A stretch of 64,000 nucleotides of DNA from an uncultured Prevotellaceae bacterium (GCA_900320245.1 ONRP01000028.1:1-64000), one strand, 5' to 3'. Counted from the first letter of the stretch, positions 17,108 through 25,932 are shown. Made by a program: numbers and translations. The notes: generated by a model not told the origin, from the sequence alone.

Positions 17108-18511
17108 TTAGTTGTCCTGGTCGGGAGCGTAATCGTTAAGGCGGTTGCCCCAGAGATAGTGGCGTGTCTCGCGGGCGATAACGCCGCTCAGCAGCAACAG
17201 GGACAGCAGGTTGGGGATAGCCATCAGGGCGTTCATGCAGTCGGCGGCGTTCCACACGACATCGAGGCTGATGATGCTGCCCACAAAGACCATGGCGACG
17301 AACACGATGCGGTAGCCGAGCATCCAGCGCTTGCCCTTGAGGTACTCGACGGCGCGCTCACCATAGTAGCACCATCCCAGGATGGTGGTGAAGGCAAACG
17401 TCAGCAGTCCGAAGGTCAACAGTGGGGTGCCCACATAGGGAATCTTGGAGAAGGCAGCCTTGGTGAGTGCTGCTCCGTCGTTCACGCTGATGTCGGGGTG
17501 GGCGATGATGGAACTGACAATCACCAGCCCCGTGAAGGCGCAGATGACCACCGTGTCCCAGAAGGTGCCCGTCGAGGAGACGAGCGCCTGGCGCACGGGG
17601 TTGCGCGTTTTGGCCGCTGCCGCCACGATGGGTGCTGAACCCAGACCGGACTCGTTGCTGAACAGACCGCGGGCGATACCGTAGCGTGCCGCCATGATGA
17701 CCGTGGCGCCGACAAAGCCGCCACCGGCCGCCTGTGGCGTAAAGGCCGACTTGACGATGAGGATGATGGCGGGCAAGACGTACTGCCCGTTGGCAATCAG
17801 GATGTAGATGCAGCCCAGCACATAGAAGAAGGCCATGAAGGGCACCAGGGCGCCGCACACGCGAGCGATGCTCTTGATGCCACCCAGCAGCACCAGGGCT
17901 GCAAGCAGGCAGATGGCAGCGCCTGTGAGCCAGGCGGGGATGCCGTAGGAGTCGTAGGCTAGGGTAGAGATGGCGTTGGCTTGAACGGTATTGCCGATGC
18001 CGAACGAGGCCAATGCGGTGAACAGGGCAAACAGCACGGCGAGCCATTTCAGACCCAGACCGCGCTCCAGGGCGTACATCGGGCCACCGAGCATACGGCC
18101 GTCGGGGGCCTTGACGCGGTATTTGATGGCCAGCAGGCCCTCGCCGTACTTGGTGGCGATGCCGAACACACCCGAGAGCCAGCACCACAGCACGGCGCCC
18201 GGTCCGCCCATGGCAACCGCCGTGGCGACGCCCACGATGTTACCTGTGCCGATGGTTGCCGCCAGTGCCGTGGCTAACGCGCCGAACTGCGACACGTCGC
18301 CCGACGACTCCTTGTCGCGGCTGACCGACAAACGTATGGCCGTAAAGATTTTGAACTGCGGAGCGCCAAGCCTTAAAGTGAGGAAGATGTGCGTTCCCAG
18401 CAGTAATATGATAGTGGGCCAGCCCCAAAGGTAGTTGCTCAACGTCGAGAAAAAGGTGTTCAACGTCTCGTTCAAGACCTCAAGGAGGCTGCTTATGGTT
18501 TCCATCGTCAT
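17108..18511 (-). CDS. Alanine/glycine:cation symporter (AGCS family)
   Basis: About 467 residues with roughly ten hydrophobic segments. The signature of the Na+:alanine symporter family is visible: GALATALAATIGTGNIVGVATA near residue 80, then GGPGAVLWCW, and RGLFSNESGLGSAPI near 290. It should cotransport a small neutral amino acid with sodium across the inner membrane. A TAACTTTG promoter element at 18541-18548 makes the longer in-frame start at 18571 impossible. Starts at 18511 (MTMET) or 18505 remain. It is monocistronic. Confidence 0.88.
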   Translation of the reverse strand: MTMETISSLLEVLNETLNTFFSTLSNYLWGWPTIILLLGTHIFLTLRLGAPQFKIFTAIRLSVSRDKESSGDVSQFGALATALAATIGTGNIVGVATAVAMGGPGAVLWCWLSGVFGIATKYGEGLLAIKYRVKAPDGRMLGGPMYALERGLGLKWLAVLFALFTALASFGIGNTVQANAISTLAYDSYGIPAWLTGAAICLLAALVLLGGIKSIARVCGALVPFMAFFYVLGCIYILIANGQYVLPAIILIVKSAFTPQAAGGGFVGATVIMAARYGIARGLFSNESGLGSAPIVAAAAKTRNPVRQALVSSTGTFWDTVVICAFTGLVIVSSIIAHPDISVNDGAALTKAAFSKIPYVGTPLLTFGLLTFAFTTILGWCYYGERAVEYLKGKRWMLGYRIVFVAMVFVGSIISLDVVWNAADCMNALMAIPNLLSLLLLSGVIARETRHYLWGNRLNDYAPDQDN

Positions 18512-18540
18512 AGCACAAAGAGGTTTTAAGGTTGAAAATG

Positions 18541-18548
18541 CAAAGTTA
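18541..18548 (-). promoter_or_regulatory. Promoter -7 element of the AGCS gene
   Basis: TAACTTTG on the minus strand, 30 bp before the ATG at 18511. Confidence 0.6.
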
Positions 18549-18596
18549 GGGAATTCAGTTGAGAAAAGCAAGTTTTCCCGCCATTATCCACACCAA

Positions 18597-18632
18597 GAGA
18601 ATCGCCGAAGCAGTCTTGCTCCGGCGATTCTC
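18597..18632. terminator. Hairpin after the LRR gene
   Basis: GAGAATCGCCG pairs with CGGCGATTCTC, and AGCA with TGCT nearer the loop, giving about 15 bp. It lies downstream of the LRR gene on the minus strand and upstream of the AGCS promoter. There is no T-run, so function is inferred. Confidence 0.5.
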
Positions 18633-18652
18633 ATGATGCGTGATATCCTGGA

Positions 18653-19291
18653 TTACATCTCGACGATTTTGCCGAAGTAATCGTTCCAGTCCGAGTCGTG
18701 GTAGACGTCTGCCGTACCGGCGGGCACGTGCAGGGTGCGTGACGAGTAATCCTCGCTCTCCAGGTAGAAGGCATTGTAGCCAAGGGTCATCTCGTATGGG
18801 TCGTTGATGAAGCAATACACGTCGGTCAGGCCGGTGCAGTTCTGGAAGGCCCACATCTTGATTTCTTTGACGCCGGCGGGAATGTTCACCTGGGTGAGGC
18901 CTGAGCAGCCTTCAAAGGCAGCCGTCTCGATCTGTTCGAGCACGTCGGGGAGTTGCAGTGCCGTCAACGACGTGCAGTTCTCAAACGCATGGTCGTTGAT
19001 GACGGCAACCGAGGCAGGGAAGGTCACGCCGGTCAGCCCTGCGCAGTTGCTGAAGGCGTAGGCGTTGATTCTGATGACCGGATAGGTCGTGTCGTCATGG
19101 GTGACCTCAGCGGGAATTGTCACTTTGCCGCTGTAACTGGGGCCGTCTTCGCCTTTGTCGCATACCATAGCGTATTCGCCCCACATGTCTGTCATGAAGT
19201 AAATGCCGCCAATCTCAAACTCGTAGGCCGCGGCCTTCTGGGGCAGCCACATTGCCAGCAGCAATAATGATGTCGTGATGAGATGTTTCAT
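18653..19291 (-). CDS. Secreted BspA-type leucine-rich repeat protein
   Basis: 212 residues with a signal peptide ending KAAA. At least four LRR_5 units follow, reading INAYAFSNCAGLTGVTFPAS, then DHAFENCTSLTALQLPD, AAFEGCSGLTQVNIPAG and MWAFQNCTGLTDVYC. The C-terminal part (LHVPAGTADVYHDSDWNDYFGKIVEM) is the usual cap of Bacteroidales BspA-like proteins. Such proteins sit on the surface and bind host or bacterial proteins. It is short for the family, with few repeats, but intact. The start is the ATG at 19291; a TTG two codons upstream is less likely. A TAGTTTTG promoter lies at 19335-19342. Confidence 0.85.
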   Translation of the reverse strand: MKHLITTSLLLLAMWLPQKAAAYEFEIGGIYFMTDMWGEYAMVCDKGEDGPSYSGKVTIPAEVTHDDTTYPVIRINAYAFSNCAGLTGVTFPASVAVINDHAFENCTSLTALQLPDVLEQIETAAFEGCSGLTQVNIPAGVKEIKMWAFQNCTGLTDVYCFINDPYEMTLGYNAFYLESEDYSSRTLHVPAGTADVYHDSDWNDYFGKIVEM

Positions 19292-19334
19292 AGTCAATAC
19301 TGTGTTATTAGTGATAATGTTATTTTTGCAGTTA

Positions 19335-19392
19335 CAAAACTATCGATTTTTCTTCAAATGGAGAAATTTTTCCGTTTTTTTGTTTAAATTTG
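19335..19392. promoter_or_regulatory. Divergent promoters of the LRR gene (-) and the secreted protein (+)
   Basis: The minus strand has TAGTTTTG at 19335-19342, for the LRR gene. The plus strand has TAAATTTG at 19385-19392, for the gene at 19449. Neither has a clear TTTG at the expected -33 position. Confidence 0.55.
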
Positions 19393-19448
19393 CACCAATA
19401 TTATTTAAGATAACCAACTATTTTTAATCATTAACCGACCAAAAGCGT

Positions 19449-20672
19449 ATGAAGAAATTATCATTACTTATCATGTGTGCGGTTCTCGCCTTGGGTGCAT
19501 CGGCCCAGGTGAAATCGCAGGGTAACTCGTACCGTCCTCAGGGCAAGACCGCACCAGCAGGCAAGGCTCACTCGCGTGTGGATATCATCACCGAGCAGCC
19601 CGAGGGCACCGTGGTGAACTACACCCGTGAAGGCGAGTTCATGTTCACGAGTTTCTATGGCTTCGAGACCGACTATCAGACGGGCCGTGTCAAGGTGGTC
19701 TATGCTCCCGACGGCCAGACGGTCTACATCCAGGACCCCCTGTGTTACGGCGAGGGCGTGGGTGCCTGGGTTGTGGGACAGTTGAGCGAGGACGGCCTCA
19801 CGATTTCGGTGCCTCTGGGACAGTATGTCTCTTATAATGAGGAATATGACTATGGCCTGATCCTGGCTTGGGGCTCGACCGATGTCCTTGACTTGGGTGA
19901 CGACTTCTACTGGGTAGACTTCTATGTTGACGAGGACATGGATGCGGCTGTCTATGCCGTCAATCCCGAGACTGGCACCATCACGCTCGAGGGCACCGAT
20001 GGCAGCCTGGACAATCCTTTCCCCTATAACTGCGTTGCTACGGGTCTGACCGGCGTGTGGAGTGATGACGGCTCCATTGCCACCATCGAGTGGGGCTCGA
20101 CGTGGACCGTTCGCGGCGATGCCGTGCCCGCTGTTCCTGCCAACCCCGAGGCTGTTGAGTTCTTTGACTGCGGTGACGAGAGCGGCTTCACTCGCTTCGA
20201 CTTCAACATCAACCTGGTGGATGTTGACGGCAATCCCCTTGATGCCGACTGCCTGACCTACAGCATCTTTACCGATAACGACCAGTTGTTCACCTTCGAC
20301 TACGAGACCTATGGCGCAGGCAACGGCTTTGAGACCGACATGACCGAAATTCCTTATGGCTATAGCGGTTATGACTTCTACCTGCGCCGTGTATACTTCT
20401 ACCGCACCAACGAGGGCGACAATCCCATGTTCTCGTGGCGCATCGGCATCCAGTTGAACTATACGGTCGAGGGCATCACCAACAAGTCGGATATCGTTTA
20501 TCTCGAGGTTTATCCTCACACGGCTGTTGATGAGATCAATGCCGGCAAGACCGTTACCGGTGTGCGCTACTTCAACGTGGCCGGCCAGGAGATGGCACAG
20601 CCCAGTGGCCTGACCATCCAGGTGACCACCTACAGCGACGGTACCACCAGCGCTGTCAAGGTAATCAAGTAA
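19449..20672 (+). CDS. Secreted protein with type IX-like C-terminal tail, unknown function
   Basis: 407 residues: signal peptide 1-20 (ASAQ), a beta-rich body, and the tail GKTVTGVRYFNVAGQEM / GLTIQVTTYSDGTTSAVKVIK. The body is homologous to the second half of the protein at 46276-48144. Shared stretches include the pattern QDP-Y-GV-AWVVGQLSEDGLTI / GQYVSYNEEYDYGLILAWG and VDGNPLDADCLTYSIFTDN / VYFYRTNEGDNP. These are paralogues of one surface-protein family. No enzyme motif is visible. The tail suggests type IX export and surface anchoring. A strong terminator follows. Confidence 0.75.
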   Translation: MKKLSLLIMCAVLALGASAQVKSQGNSYRPQGKTAPAGKAHSRVDIITEQPEGTVVNYTREGEFMFTSFYGFETDYQTGRVKVVYAPDGQTVYIQDPLCYGEGVGAWVVGQLSEDGLTISVPLGQYVSYNEEYDYGLILAWGSTDVLDLGDDFYWVDFYVDEDMDAAVYAVNPETGTITLEGTDGSLDNPFPYNCVATGLTGVWSDDGSIATIEWGSTWTVRGDAVPAVPANPEAVEFFDCGDESGFTRFDFNINLVDVDGNPLDADCLTYSIFTDNDQLFTFDYETYGAGNGFETDMTEIPYGYSGYDFYLRRVYFYRTNEGDNPMFSWRIGIQLNYTVEGITNKSDIVYLEVYPHTAVDEINAGKTVTGVRYFNVAGQEMAQPSGLTIQVTTYSDGTTSAVKVIK

Positions 20673-20694
20673 CGACGTGATTCTTGTCTTGATA

Positions 20695-20739
20695 AAGATT
20701 TAAGCCACAACCAATAAACGGTTGTGGCTTAAATCTTTT
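20695..20739. terminator. Bidirectional terminator
   Basis: An 18-bp perfect stem (AAGATTTAAGCCACAACC with its complement, loop AATAAAC) ends in TTTT on the plus strand and in TTTATC on the minus strand. It serves the convergent secreted-protein gene and glpB. Confidence 0.85.
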
Positions 20740-20758
20740 GTTTAAATAAATCTTTTGT

Positions 20759-22003
20759 TTATTTCCCGGCCAGGATGTCCTGTGCTACGGCAAGTGCCGA
20801 CAGCAGCGACACGCCTGTTCCGTCACCCATCTTGACCGCGTTGTGGCCGCTGAGCACCGACCCGATGGCGTGCAGATTCTCGATGCGCGCCCCCTGCTTG
20901 AAGCACCGCAGGGTCTCGTCGGTGGTGACGCCGTAGGTCCAGTAGTTCTGTGGCTCAAGCACGCCGAAGTGTGTCCAACGGTCGCGGTCCTCGTCAGCGT
21001 CCACGTCGAGGTCGAGCACGGTCTCGTAGATGTGCCGCGCGTCGGCCGCGAGGCCGCGCGAGACGAACGAGCCGGTGGCAAGCACGTAGTTGTCGGCCGT
21101 GAGCACCGGGGATCCCGACTTGGCAGTAGTGACTCCGGTCAGCCGTCCGCCCTCGATGATGCCACCGGTAGCGGCCTCGCCGGTGCGGTAATCGCCGCCC
21201 AGCATCATGAAGTAGTGGAGCAGTTGGGCCTGGATGCGCATGCCGACCACGGCGGGAGGCAGTGTGGCAACGAGGCGCAACGGCTTGTCGCACAGGTCCT
21301 GCAGCAAGCGCACACTGTCGTCGTTCTTCTGCCCGAACACGCTGGGCAGCAGCACGAGTTCGGCATCGCCTGACAGGCTGTTGACCTGGTTGGCAATCCG
21401 TTGTAGGGCGTTGTGGCTGAGCAGGCGCTTGGCCAGCGTGGTGGCGCGCATCTCGGTGGGGCTGCGGCGCAGCGAGGCAATCTCGTCGGTGGTGAATTCC
21501 ACTACTTTTACCTCGAAGCCCAGGTCGCGCAGGCCTTGGGCCAGCATACCGTTGGGCTGGTCAAAGAATCCGCGTATCGCCATCAGTGCTATCTTTTTGA
21601 TAGGCAGATGACTTAAATTGTCAATTCTAAAGTATTCATTTAAGGTAAGCCAGGCGGGTTTGGCAATGCCCATGGGAGTGATGCGCCAGTGGTTGGCGGT
21701 TGCATCACCCGCCGTGGTGATGCCTACGTCGTTGAGCAGTTCACGGGCTTGGCCGGCAAGGTCGGCGATGCGTTCGGCGCCGATTTTGCGGTAGGGATGG
21801 CAGTCGGGCAGCGAGGCGATGGCGTCGAGCGGGGCGGTGACTGGCTGGCCGTCGATGGCGCCCAGCAACTCCATCGAGCCGCCACTGAACATCAGGGTGG
21901 ACGGCCCGCCCGACAAGACGGTCACGTTGTGGCCTCGCTTGGCCAGCGCCAGGCCGCAGGTCAGGCCGCTCAGGCCTCCGCCGATGATGATAGTGCTGCT
22001 CAT
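20759..22003 (-). CDS. glpB: Anaerobic glycerol-3-phosphate dehydrogenase subunit B
   Basis: 414 residues starting MSSTIIIGGGLSGLTCGLALAKRG, the FAD-binding GxGxxG fold of GlpB, followed by GPSTLMFSGGSMELLG and a C-terminal GDGTGVSLLSALAVAQ. With GlpA it oxidises sn-glycerol-3-phosphate to dihydroxyacetone phosphate, passing electrons toward the quinone pool, normally through GlpC. The ATG overlaps the glpA stop codon (ATGA at 22000-22003), so translation is coupled. No glpC follows: the next element is a terminator. A long N-terminal extension of the frame lies within glpA and is not used. Confidence 0.88.
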   Translation of the reverse strand: MSSTIIIGGGLSGLTCGLALAKRGHNVTVLSGGPSTLMFSGGSMELLGAIDGQPVTAPLDAIASLPDCHPYRKIGAERIADLAGQARELLNDVGITTAGDATANHWRITPMGIAKPAWLTLNEYFRIDNLSHLPIKKIALMAIRGFFDQPNGMLAQGLRDLGFEVKVVEFTTDEIASLRRSPTEMRATTLAKRLLSHNALQRIANQVNSLSGDAELVLLPSVFGQKNDDSVRLLQDLCDKPLRLVATLPPAVVGMRIQAQLLHYFMMLGGDYRTGEAATGGIIEGGRLTGVTTAKSGSPVLTADNYVLATGSFVSRGLAADARHIYETVLDLDVDADEDRDRWTHFGVLEPQNYWTYGVTTDETLRCFKQGARIENLHAIGSVLSGHNAVKMGDGTGVSLLSALAVAQDILAGK

Positions 22004-23646
22004 ATCTTGTTGTCCTGTTCTTGTTGTTGGTTGATGGCTGTGTCGAGTCCGCACAGGCCCTGATAGATGCTTGCGGTGAACTGTGCCTCGCGCAGGGTGT
22101 CGCCCCATGCCACGGGCCTCATGCCCTTCCAACGCTCGTCCAGGAAGTTGGCCAGGTCGGTCTGTGCACGCCTGATGTCGTGGTGGAACAGTGCCAGCAG
22201 CGATGCGGCGCGGCAGGAGCACAACTTGCCCTGACAGTTGCCCATACCCAGACGCGTACGTCGCCTGAGGTTCACCAGGTTATAGACGTGCAGGTCCTTA
22301 AGGGCATATTTGATTTCGCCCACGGTGACGCCTTCGCATTCACACACCAGGGCATTGTCGATTTCGTCTTTGCTGTCGCATTTCGCGGCCAGTGTGCCGT
22401 GGCGGCCGATGGCGGCACGTTGTGCAAAACTGTAGCGTGTCGTGTCGTCGTCCAGGCCCTTGGCGGGACCGTCGGAGCCGGGCAGCGGTCGGTCGGCAGT
22501 GGTGCACGGGGCTGTGTTGCCCAGTTTGGCGCACACGGCGTCGGTGGCGGCCTGTGCCATGAGTCGGTAGGTGATCATCTTGCCGCCGGTGATGGTGACC
22601 AGGCCCTCGATGCCGTCGCGCTGGGCGTGGTCCAGGCACACGATGCCGCGGCTGATGCTGCGGCCGCTGGGGTCGTCATCGCTGGCGACGAGCGGGCGCA
22701 CACCGGCGTAGGCGCGGATGATGCGTGTGCGGGTCAGTTGGGGCGACAGTTTGGCGCCCTCGGTCAGCAGGGTGTCCACCTCCTCACGGGTGACGCGCAT
22801 GTCGTCGATAGCCTCGATGGGGATGCGGTCGCTGGTGGTGCCCAGCACGCTCACGGTGCCGTCGGGCACGAGGATGTCGCCGTTGGAGGGCTTGCGGCAC
22901 CGGTTGATGACCATGCGGTTGATGCGGGGGCCGAAGATGAGCAGCGCGCCGCGGGCCGGGAACATGGGGATGTCCACGCCGGCCATGCTGGCCAGCCGGT
23001 GACCCCAGATGCCTGCTGCGTTGACCACGACGTGGCCGTGCACCTCGGCACGCGTGTCGTCGAGTTTGTTAAACAGTTTCACACCCTCGACGCGGCCCTG
23101 GCTGGTGACCACGCCCTCCACCTCGTGGTAGTTGAGCGTCACCGCGCCGTGCAGGCGGGCGTCGAGCAGGTTGGCTACGGTCAGGCGGAACGGGTCGATC
23201 GACGCGTCGGGGACGCGCACGGCGCCGATGATGTCGGGATTGACGGCGGGATCGAGTTGCAGGGCCTCGGCGGGGTCGATGGCCTGGGCGTCGATGCCTG
23301 CGTTGCGGCATGCCGTCACAAAGGTGTCCTGATATTGCAGGTCGTCGTCGGGAAGCGTGATGAACAGGCCGTCGGTCGGCTCGATGCAATGGCGGGCAAT
23401 GGTGCGCATGACACGGTTCTCGGCGATGCACTCGGCAGCGCTCTCGCCGTCGGTCACGGCATAGCGTGCGCCGCTGTGCATCAGGCCGTGGTTGCGGCCT
23501 GTCGCCCCAGTGCTGTAGTCATTGCGCTCGACGAGCAGCACCTTGAGCCCACGCATGGCGCAGTCTCTCGCGGTGCCGGCGCCGGTGACGCCACCACCCA
23601 CGATAATCACGTCATACGTAGTGCTATAGATATCGCTGGTCGTCAT
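22000..23646 (-). CDS. glpA: Anaerobic glycerol-3-phosphate dehydrogenase subunit A
   Basis: 548 residues: N-terminal FAD-binding fold (DVIIVGGGVTGAGTARDCAMRG), the GATGRNHGLMHSGARYA substrate-site region, and a C-terminal BFD-like [2Fe-2S] domain with the Cys pattern VCECEGVTVGEI and GMGNCQGKLCSC near residues 420-465. This is the catalytic flavoprotein of the anaerobic G3P dehydrogenase. It precedes glpB with a 4-bp overlap. A TATTTTTG promoter lies at 23664-23671, giving a very short leader. Length is normal. Confidence 0.9.
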   Translation of the reverse strand: MTTSDIYSTTYDVIIVGGGVTGAGTARDCAMRGLKVLLVERNDYSTGATGRNHGLMHSGARYAVTDGESAAECIAENRVMRTIARHCIEPTDGLFITLPDDDLQYQDTFVTACRNAGIDAQAIDPAEALQLDPAVNPDIIGAVRVPDASIDPFRLTVANLLDARLHGAVTLNYHEVEGVVTSQGRVEGVKLFNKLDDTRAEVHGHVVVNAAGIWGHRLASMAGVDIPMFPARGALLIFGPRINRMVINRCRKPSNGDILVPDGTVSVLGTTSDRIPIEAIDDMRVTREEVDTLLTEGAKLSPQLTRTRIIRAYAGVRPLVASDDDPSGRSISRGIVCLDHAQRDGIEGLVTITGGKMITYRLMAQAATDAVCAKLGNTAPCTTADRPLPGSDGPAKGLDDDTTRYSFAQRAAIGRHGTLAAKCDSKDEIDNALVCECEGVTVGEIKYALKDLHVYNLVNLRRRTRLGMGNCQGKLCSCRAASLLALFHHDIRRAQTDLANFLDERWKGMRPVAWGDTLREAQFTASIYQGLCGLDTAINQQQEQDNKI

Positions 23647-23663
23647 AGATTCGTTTCAGGTAG

Positions 23664-23671
23664 CAAAAATA
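23664..23671 (-). promoter_or_regulatory. Promoter -7 element of glpAB
   Basis: TATTTTTG on the minus strand, 18 bp before the glpA ATG. Confidence 0.55.
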
Positions 23672-23814
23672 ATCATTTTTGGCCACATGACAGTCTTTTT
23701 GGCCGTTTTTTTAATCTCACCCTCTCGACAATCTCACTCTCCTCTCCTGCAACCTTATACGACAACCGCCTGCGGATTAACCGAATCGGCATCCGCGTTC
23801 CTGCAATAACTGCC

Positions 23815-23910
23815 GGCGGATTATACGGATTAAATGGATTGTGCTACCGCGCTTAGACGGCTGGAGGGCGGATACTTCTCTAACCTCTAACCTGCGAGCG
23901 CAGCGAGCAT
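23815..23910 (+). repeat. 96-bp dispersed repeat, copy in plus orientation
   Basis: The unit runs from GCGGATTATACGGATT through TGTGCTACCGCGCTTAGACG to GCGAGCGCAGCGAGCATC. An inverted copy with about six or seven mismatches lies at 26735-26830. A partial third copy, covering the left part, lies inverted at about 59070-59140. Confidence 0.8.
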
Positions 23911-24140
23911 CAAAGCGGATGCCTCTCTAACCTCTAACCTCTAACCTGCGAGCGCAGCGAGCATCAAAGCGGATGCCTCTTTAACCTTTAACCTCTAACC
24001 TGCGAGCGCAGCGAGCATCAAAGCGTCAGCCTCTTTAACCTCTAACCTTTAACCTCTAACCTGCGAGCGCAGCGAGCATCAAAGCGTCAGCCTCTTTAAC
24101 CTTTAACCTTTAACCTCTAAACTGCGAGCGCAGCGAGCAT
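23893..24140 (+). repeat. Five-unit array of GCGAGCGCAGCGAGCAT with heptad spacers
   Basis: TGCGAGCGCAGCGAGCAT starts at 23893, 23947, 24001, 24062 and 24123. Unit lengths are 54, 54, 61 and 61, differing by exactly one heptad (TCTAACC/TTTAACC). The first four cores are followed by CAAAGCG then GATGCC or TCAGCC. No unique spacers exist, so this is not CRISPR. No coding frame is credible in 23647-24146. Confidence 0.85.
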
Positions 24141-24146
24141 ATTGTG

Positions 24147-25160
24147 TCAGTGTGTGACGATGCGGTCGGCAAAGGCGGCGTTGCTCCACACGACCAGAGC
24201 ACCGCTCACAGTGTCGGCGCTGATGGTCAGCACGCCCAAGTCGCGGCGTGGCTCCATCATGGCTTGCGTGGCGCTGTCGCCCATCACCATGCAGGCCGTC
24301 GCCCACGCGTCGGCAGTCATGCAGTCGGGGGCTATGACGGTGACGCTCAGCAGGGTGCCCACGCGGCTGTCGCCGGTGCGCGGGTCTATCAGGTGCGATA
24401 GCCGGTTGCCTCCCTCGTCGCGCCACTTGCGGTAGCTGCCGCTGGTGGCCACTGCCAGGCTGTCGAGCGTGATGGTCATGGCGCTCTCGTGGACGGTGGT
24501 GTCGGCCTGCTCGCTGGGCAGGTCCACGGCGACGTTCCATGGCTTGCCGTGGGTGTTGACGCCGTGTGCCACCACCTCACCGCCGATTTCGACGAGCCAG
24601 TTGCTGGCGCCGTTGCGGGCCAGCAGGCGGGCGATTTCGTCACAGGCCATTCCCTTGGCGATGGAGGAAAAATCGAGCATCACGCGCGGGTCGCTCTTCA
24701 CCAGGCTGTCGCCGCGCAGGGTTAACTTGTCCATGCCGACGAACTCGAGGATGCTGTCCACCTGGGCGCGCGAGGGCAGGGTGCCGCTCTTGTAGCCAAA
24801 GCCCCACGCGTTGACCAGCGGCATCACCGTCGGATCATAGGCGCCGCCGCTCTGCTCGTGGATGACGCGCGAGGCGCCAATGAGCCGTCGCAGGTAGGCG
24901 TCGGTGCGGCACGTCTGGTTCTCGTTGAGCGCGGTGATGAGCGACGCCTTGTTGTAGGGCGACACGCTCATGTCCAAGGCGTGCAGCAGCATCTGGATGC
25001 TGTCGCCCAGGTCGCGGTCGGCCTCGTAGGTGATGTGGTACTCGGTGGTCCACACCACGCCCTCGTGGGAGTAGTAGCGCTTGCGGTTGCGCGAGCACAG
25101 CATCATCACCACGGTGACAATCAGGACGACCAGTATGGCGGCGTAGCGTCGGTTGAACAT
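24147..25160 (-). CDS. apbE: FAD:protein FMN transferase (ApbE)
   Basis: 337 residues with an N-terminal membrane anchor or signal (residues 5-25). ApbE motifs are present: the Mg/FAD-site SSIAKGMACDEIARLL, the WLVEIGGEVVAHG motif, TSGSYRKWRDEGG, and HLIDPRTG with the later MTADAWATACMVMG. It covalently attaches FMN to Thr residues of flavoproteins such as NqrB/NqrC or RnfG in the inner membrane. No target gene is adjacent. It lies downstream of the two outer-membrane barrel genes on the same strand, separated by an inverted repeat. Confidence 0.9.
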   Translation of the reverse strand: MFNRRYAAILVVLIVTVVMMLCSRNRKRYYSHEGVVWTTEYHITYEADRDLGDSIQMLLHALDMSVSPYNKASLITALNENQTCRTDAYLRRLIGASRVIHEQSGGAYDPTVMPLVNAWGFGYKSGTLPSRAQVDSILEFVGMDKLTLRGDSLVKSDPRVMLDFSSIAKGMACDEIARLLARNGASNWLVEIGGEVVAHGVNTHGKPWNVAVDLPSEQADTTVHESAMTITLDSLAVATSGSYRKWRDEGGNRLSHLIDPRTGDSRVGTLLSVTVIAPDCMTADAWATACMVMGDSATQAMMEPRRDLGVLTISADTVSGALVVWSNAAFADRIVTH

Positions 25161-25178
25161 ATCCCTAGTGTTTAAGCG

Positions 25179-25252
25179 GAAATGACTTAAACAATCAGTT
25201 TAAATATGTTATTACAACATACTTTTACTCAACGGATTGGTTAAGTCATTTC
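25179..25252. repeat. Inverted repeat upstream of apbE
   Basis: GAAATGACTTAAACAATC (25179-25196) and GATTGGTTAAGTCATTTC (25235-25252) pair at 17 of 18 positions around a 38-nt AT-rich loop. It could be an operator pair or a processing/termination hairpin between the barrel gene and apbE. Confidence 0.6.
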
Positions 25253-25289
25253 TGTTATTGTGGTTGCCTCGTCGGTCGAGGTGTTGCCT

Positions 25290-25932
25290 TTACTTTAAGA
25301 AGTAGGTGAGGTTGATGTACCACGTGCGGTTCTTGGCCACGTTCTCGTCGAGGAGTTTGGTGTGGAACGTCTGTCCCACCGAGAAGTTGTAGCCGCCGCG
25401 CAGTTGCCAGCGCTCAAACAGTTCGCAGCCCACACCCATGTCCAGGTAGACGTTGACAGGGGGGTAGGAGTTCAGGCTGCCGTGTGTGCCATGCAGCAGG
25501 AACGAGAACTGCGGGCCGACATAGGCCATCGGCATGATGGTAGTCTCGGCGCCGCCCAGGCGGTTGAACTTGAGTTTGAGGTGCAGGGGCACGTCCAGGT
25601 AGTGCATGCCCACGGTCTCGGTGCCGTAGCCCAGTGAGGACCACACCGTGCGGTCGCCGTAGCCCAACTTGCCCTGTTTGAGCGTGTAGAGCAGCGATCC
25701 GTCGACGCCAAAGCCGATGCCGCTGAAGTTCATCTCGCTCGTCACGCCCAGTTGCGGCCCTACCATGCGGGTGCTGACCCACCATGCGTTTACTTGACAT
25801 GATGTCGGTTTGCTTGAAGTGGATTTCGTTGAAGTTGGCGCCGGCGGTGATGCCCCAGCGCGAGGTGGATTGGGCCGTGGCTGCCGTGACACACAGCAGC
25901 AGGGCCAGGAGCAGTAATGAGGTCTTTTTCAT
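25290..25932 (-). pseudogene. Outer-membrane beta-barrel (porin family), frame disrupted by a 19-bp duplication
   Basis: The 5' frame gives a signal peptide (MKKTSLLLLALLLCVTAATAQ) and GITAGANFNEIHFKQTDIMSSKRMVG. The rest continues in another frame from PQLGVTSEMNFSGIGFGVDGSLLYT to the C-terminal aromatic strand WYINLTYFLK. Between them, CGCATGGTGGG and CGCATGGTAGGG recur 19 bp apart (plus strand 25762-25769 and 25781-25788). Removing 19 bp restores a continuous protein that aligns without a gap to the intact neighbour at 25993-26577. About 208 residues when repaired. It could be a real mutation, a switchable tract or an assembly error. Confidence 0.8.

Noticed and set aside
23880-24120. Telomere-like character of TCTAACC/TTTAACC repeats
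   Set aside because: Resemblance to telomeric repeats is superficial; the units are degenerate, internal and shared with other heptad variants.
23893-24140. Possible CRISPR array
   Set aside because: The stretches between repeated cores are themselves repeats (heptads), not unique spacers, and no cas genes are present.
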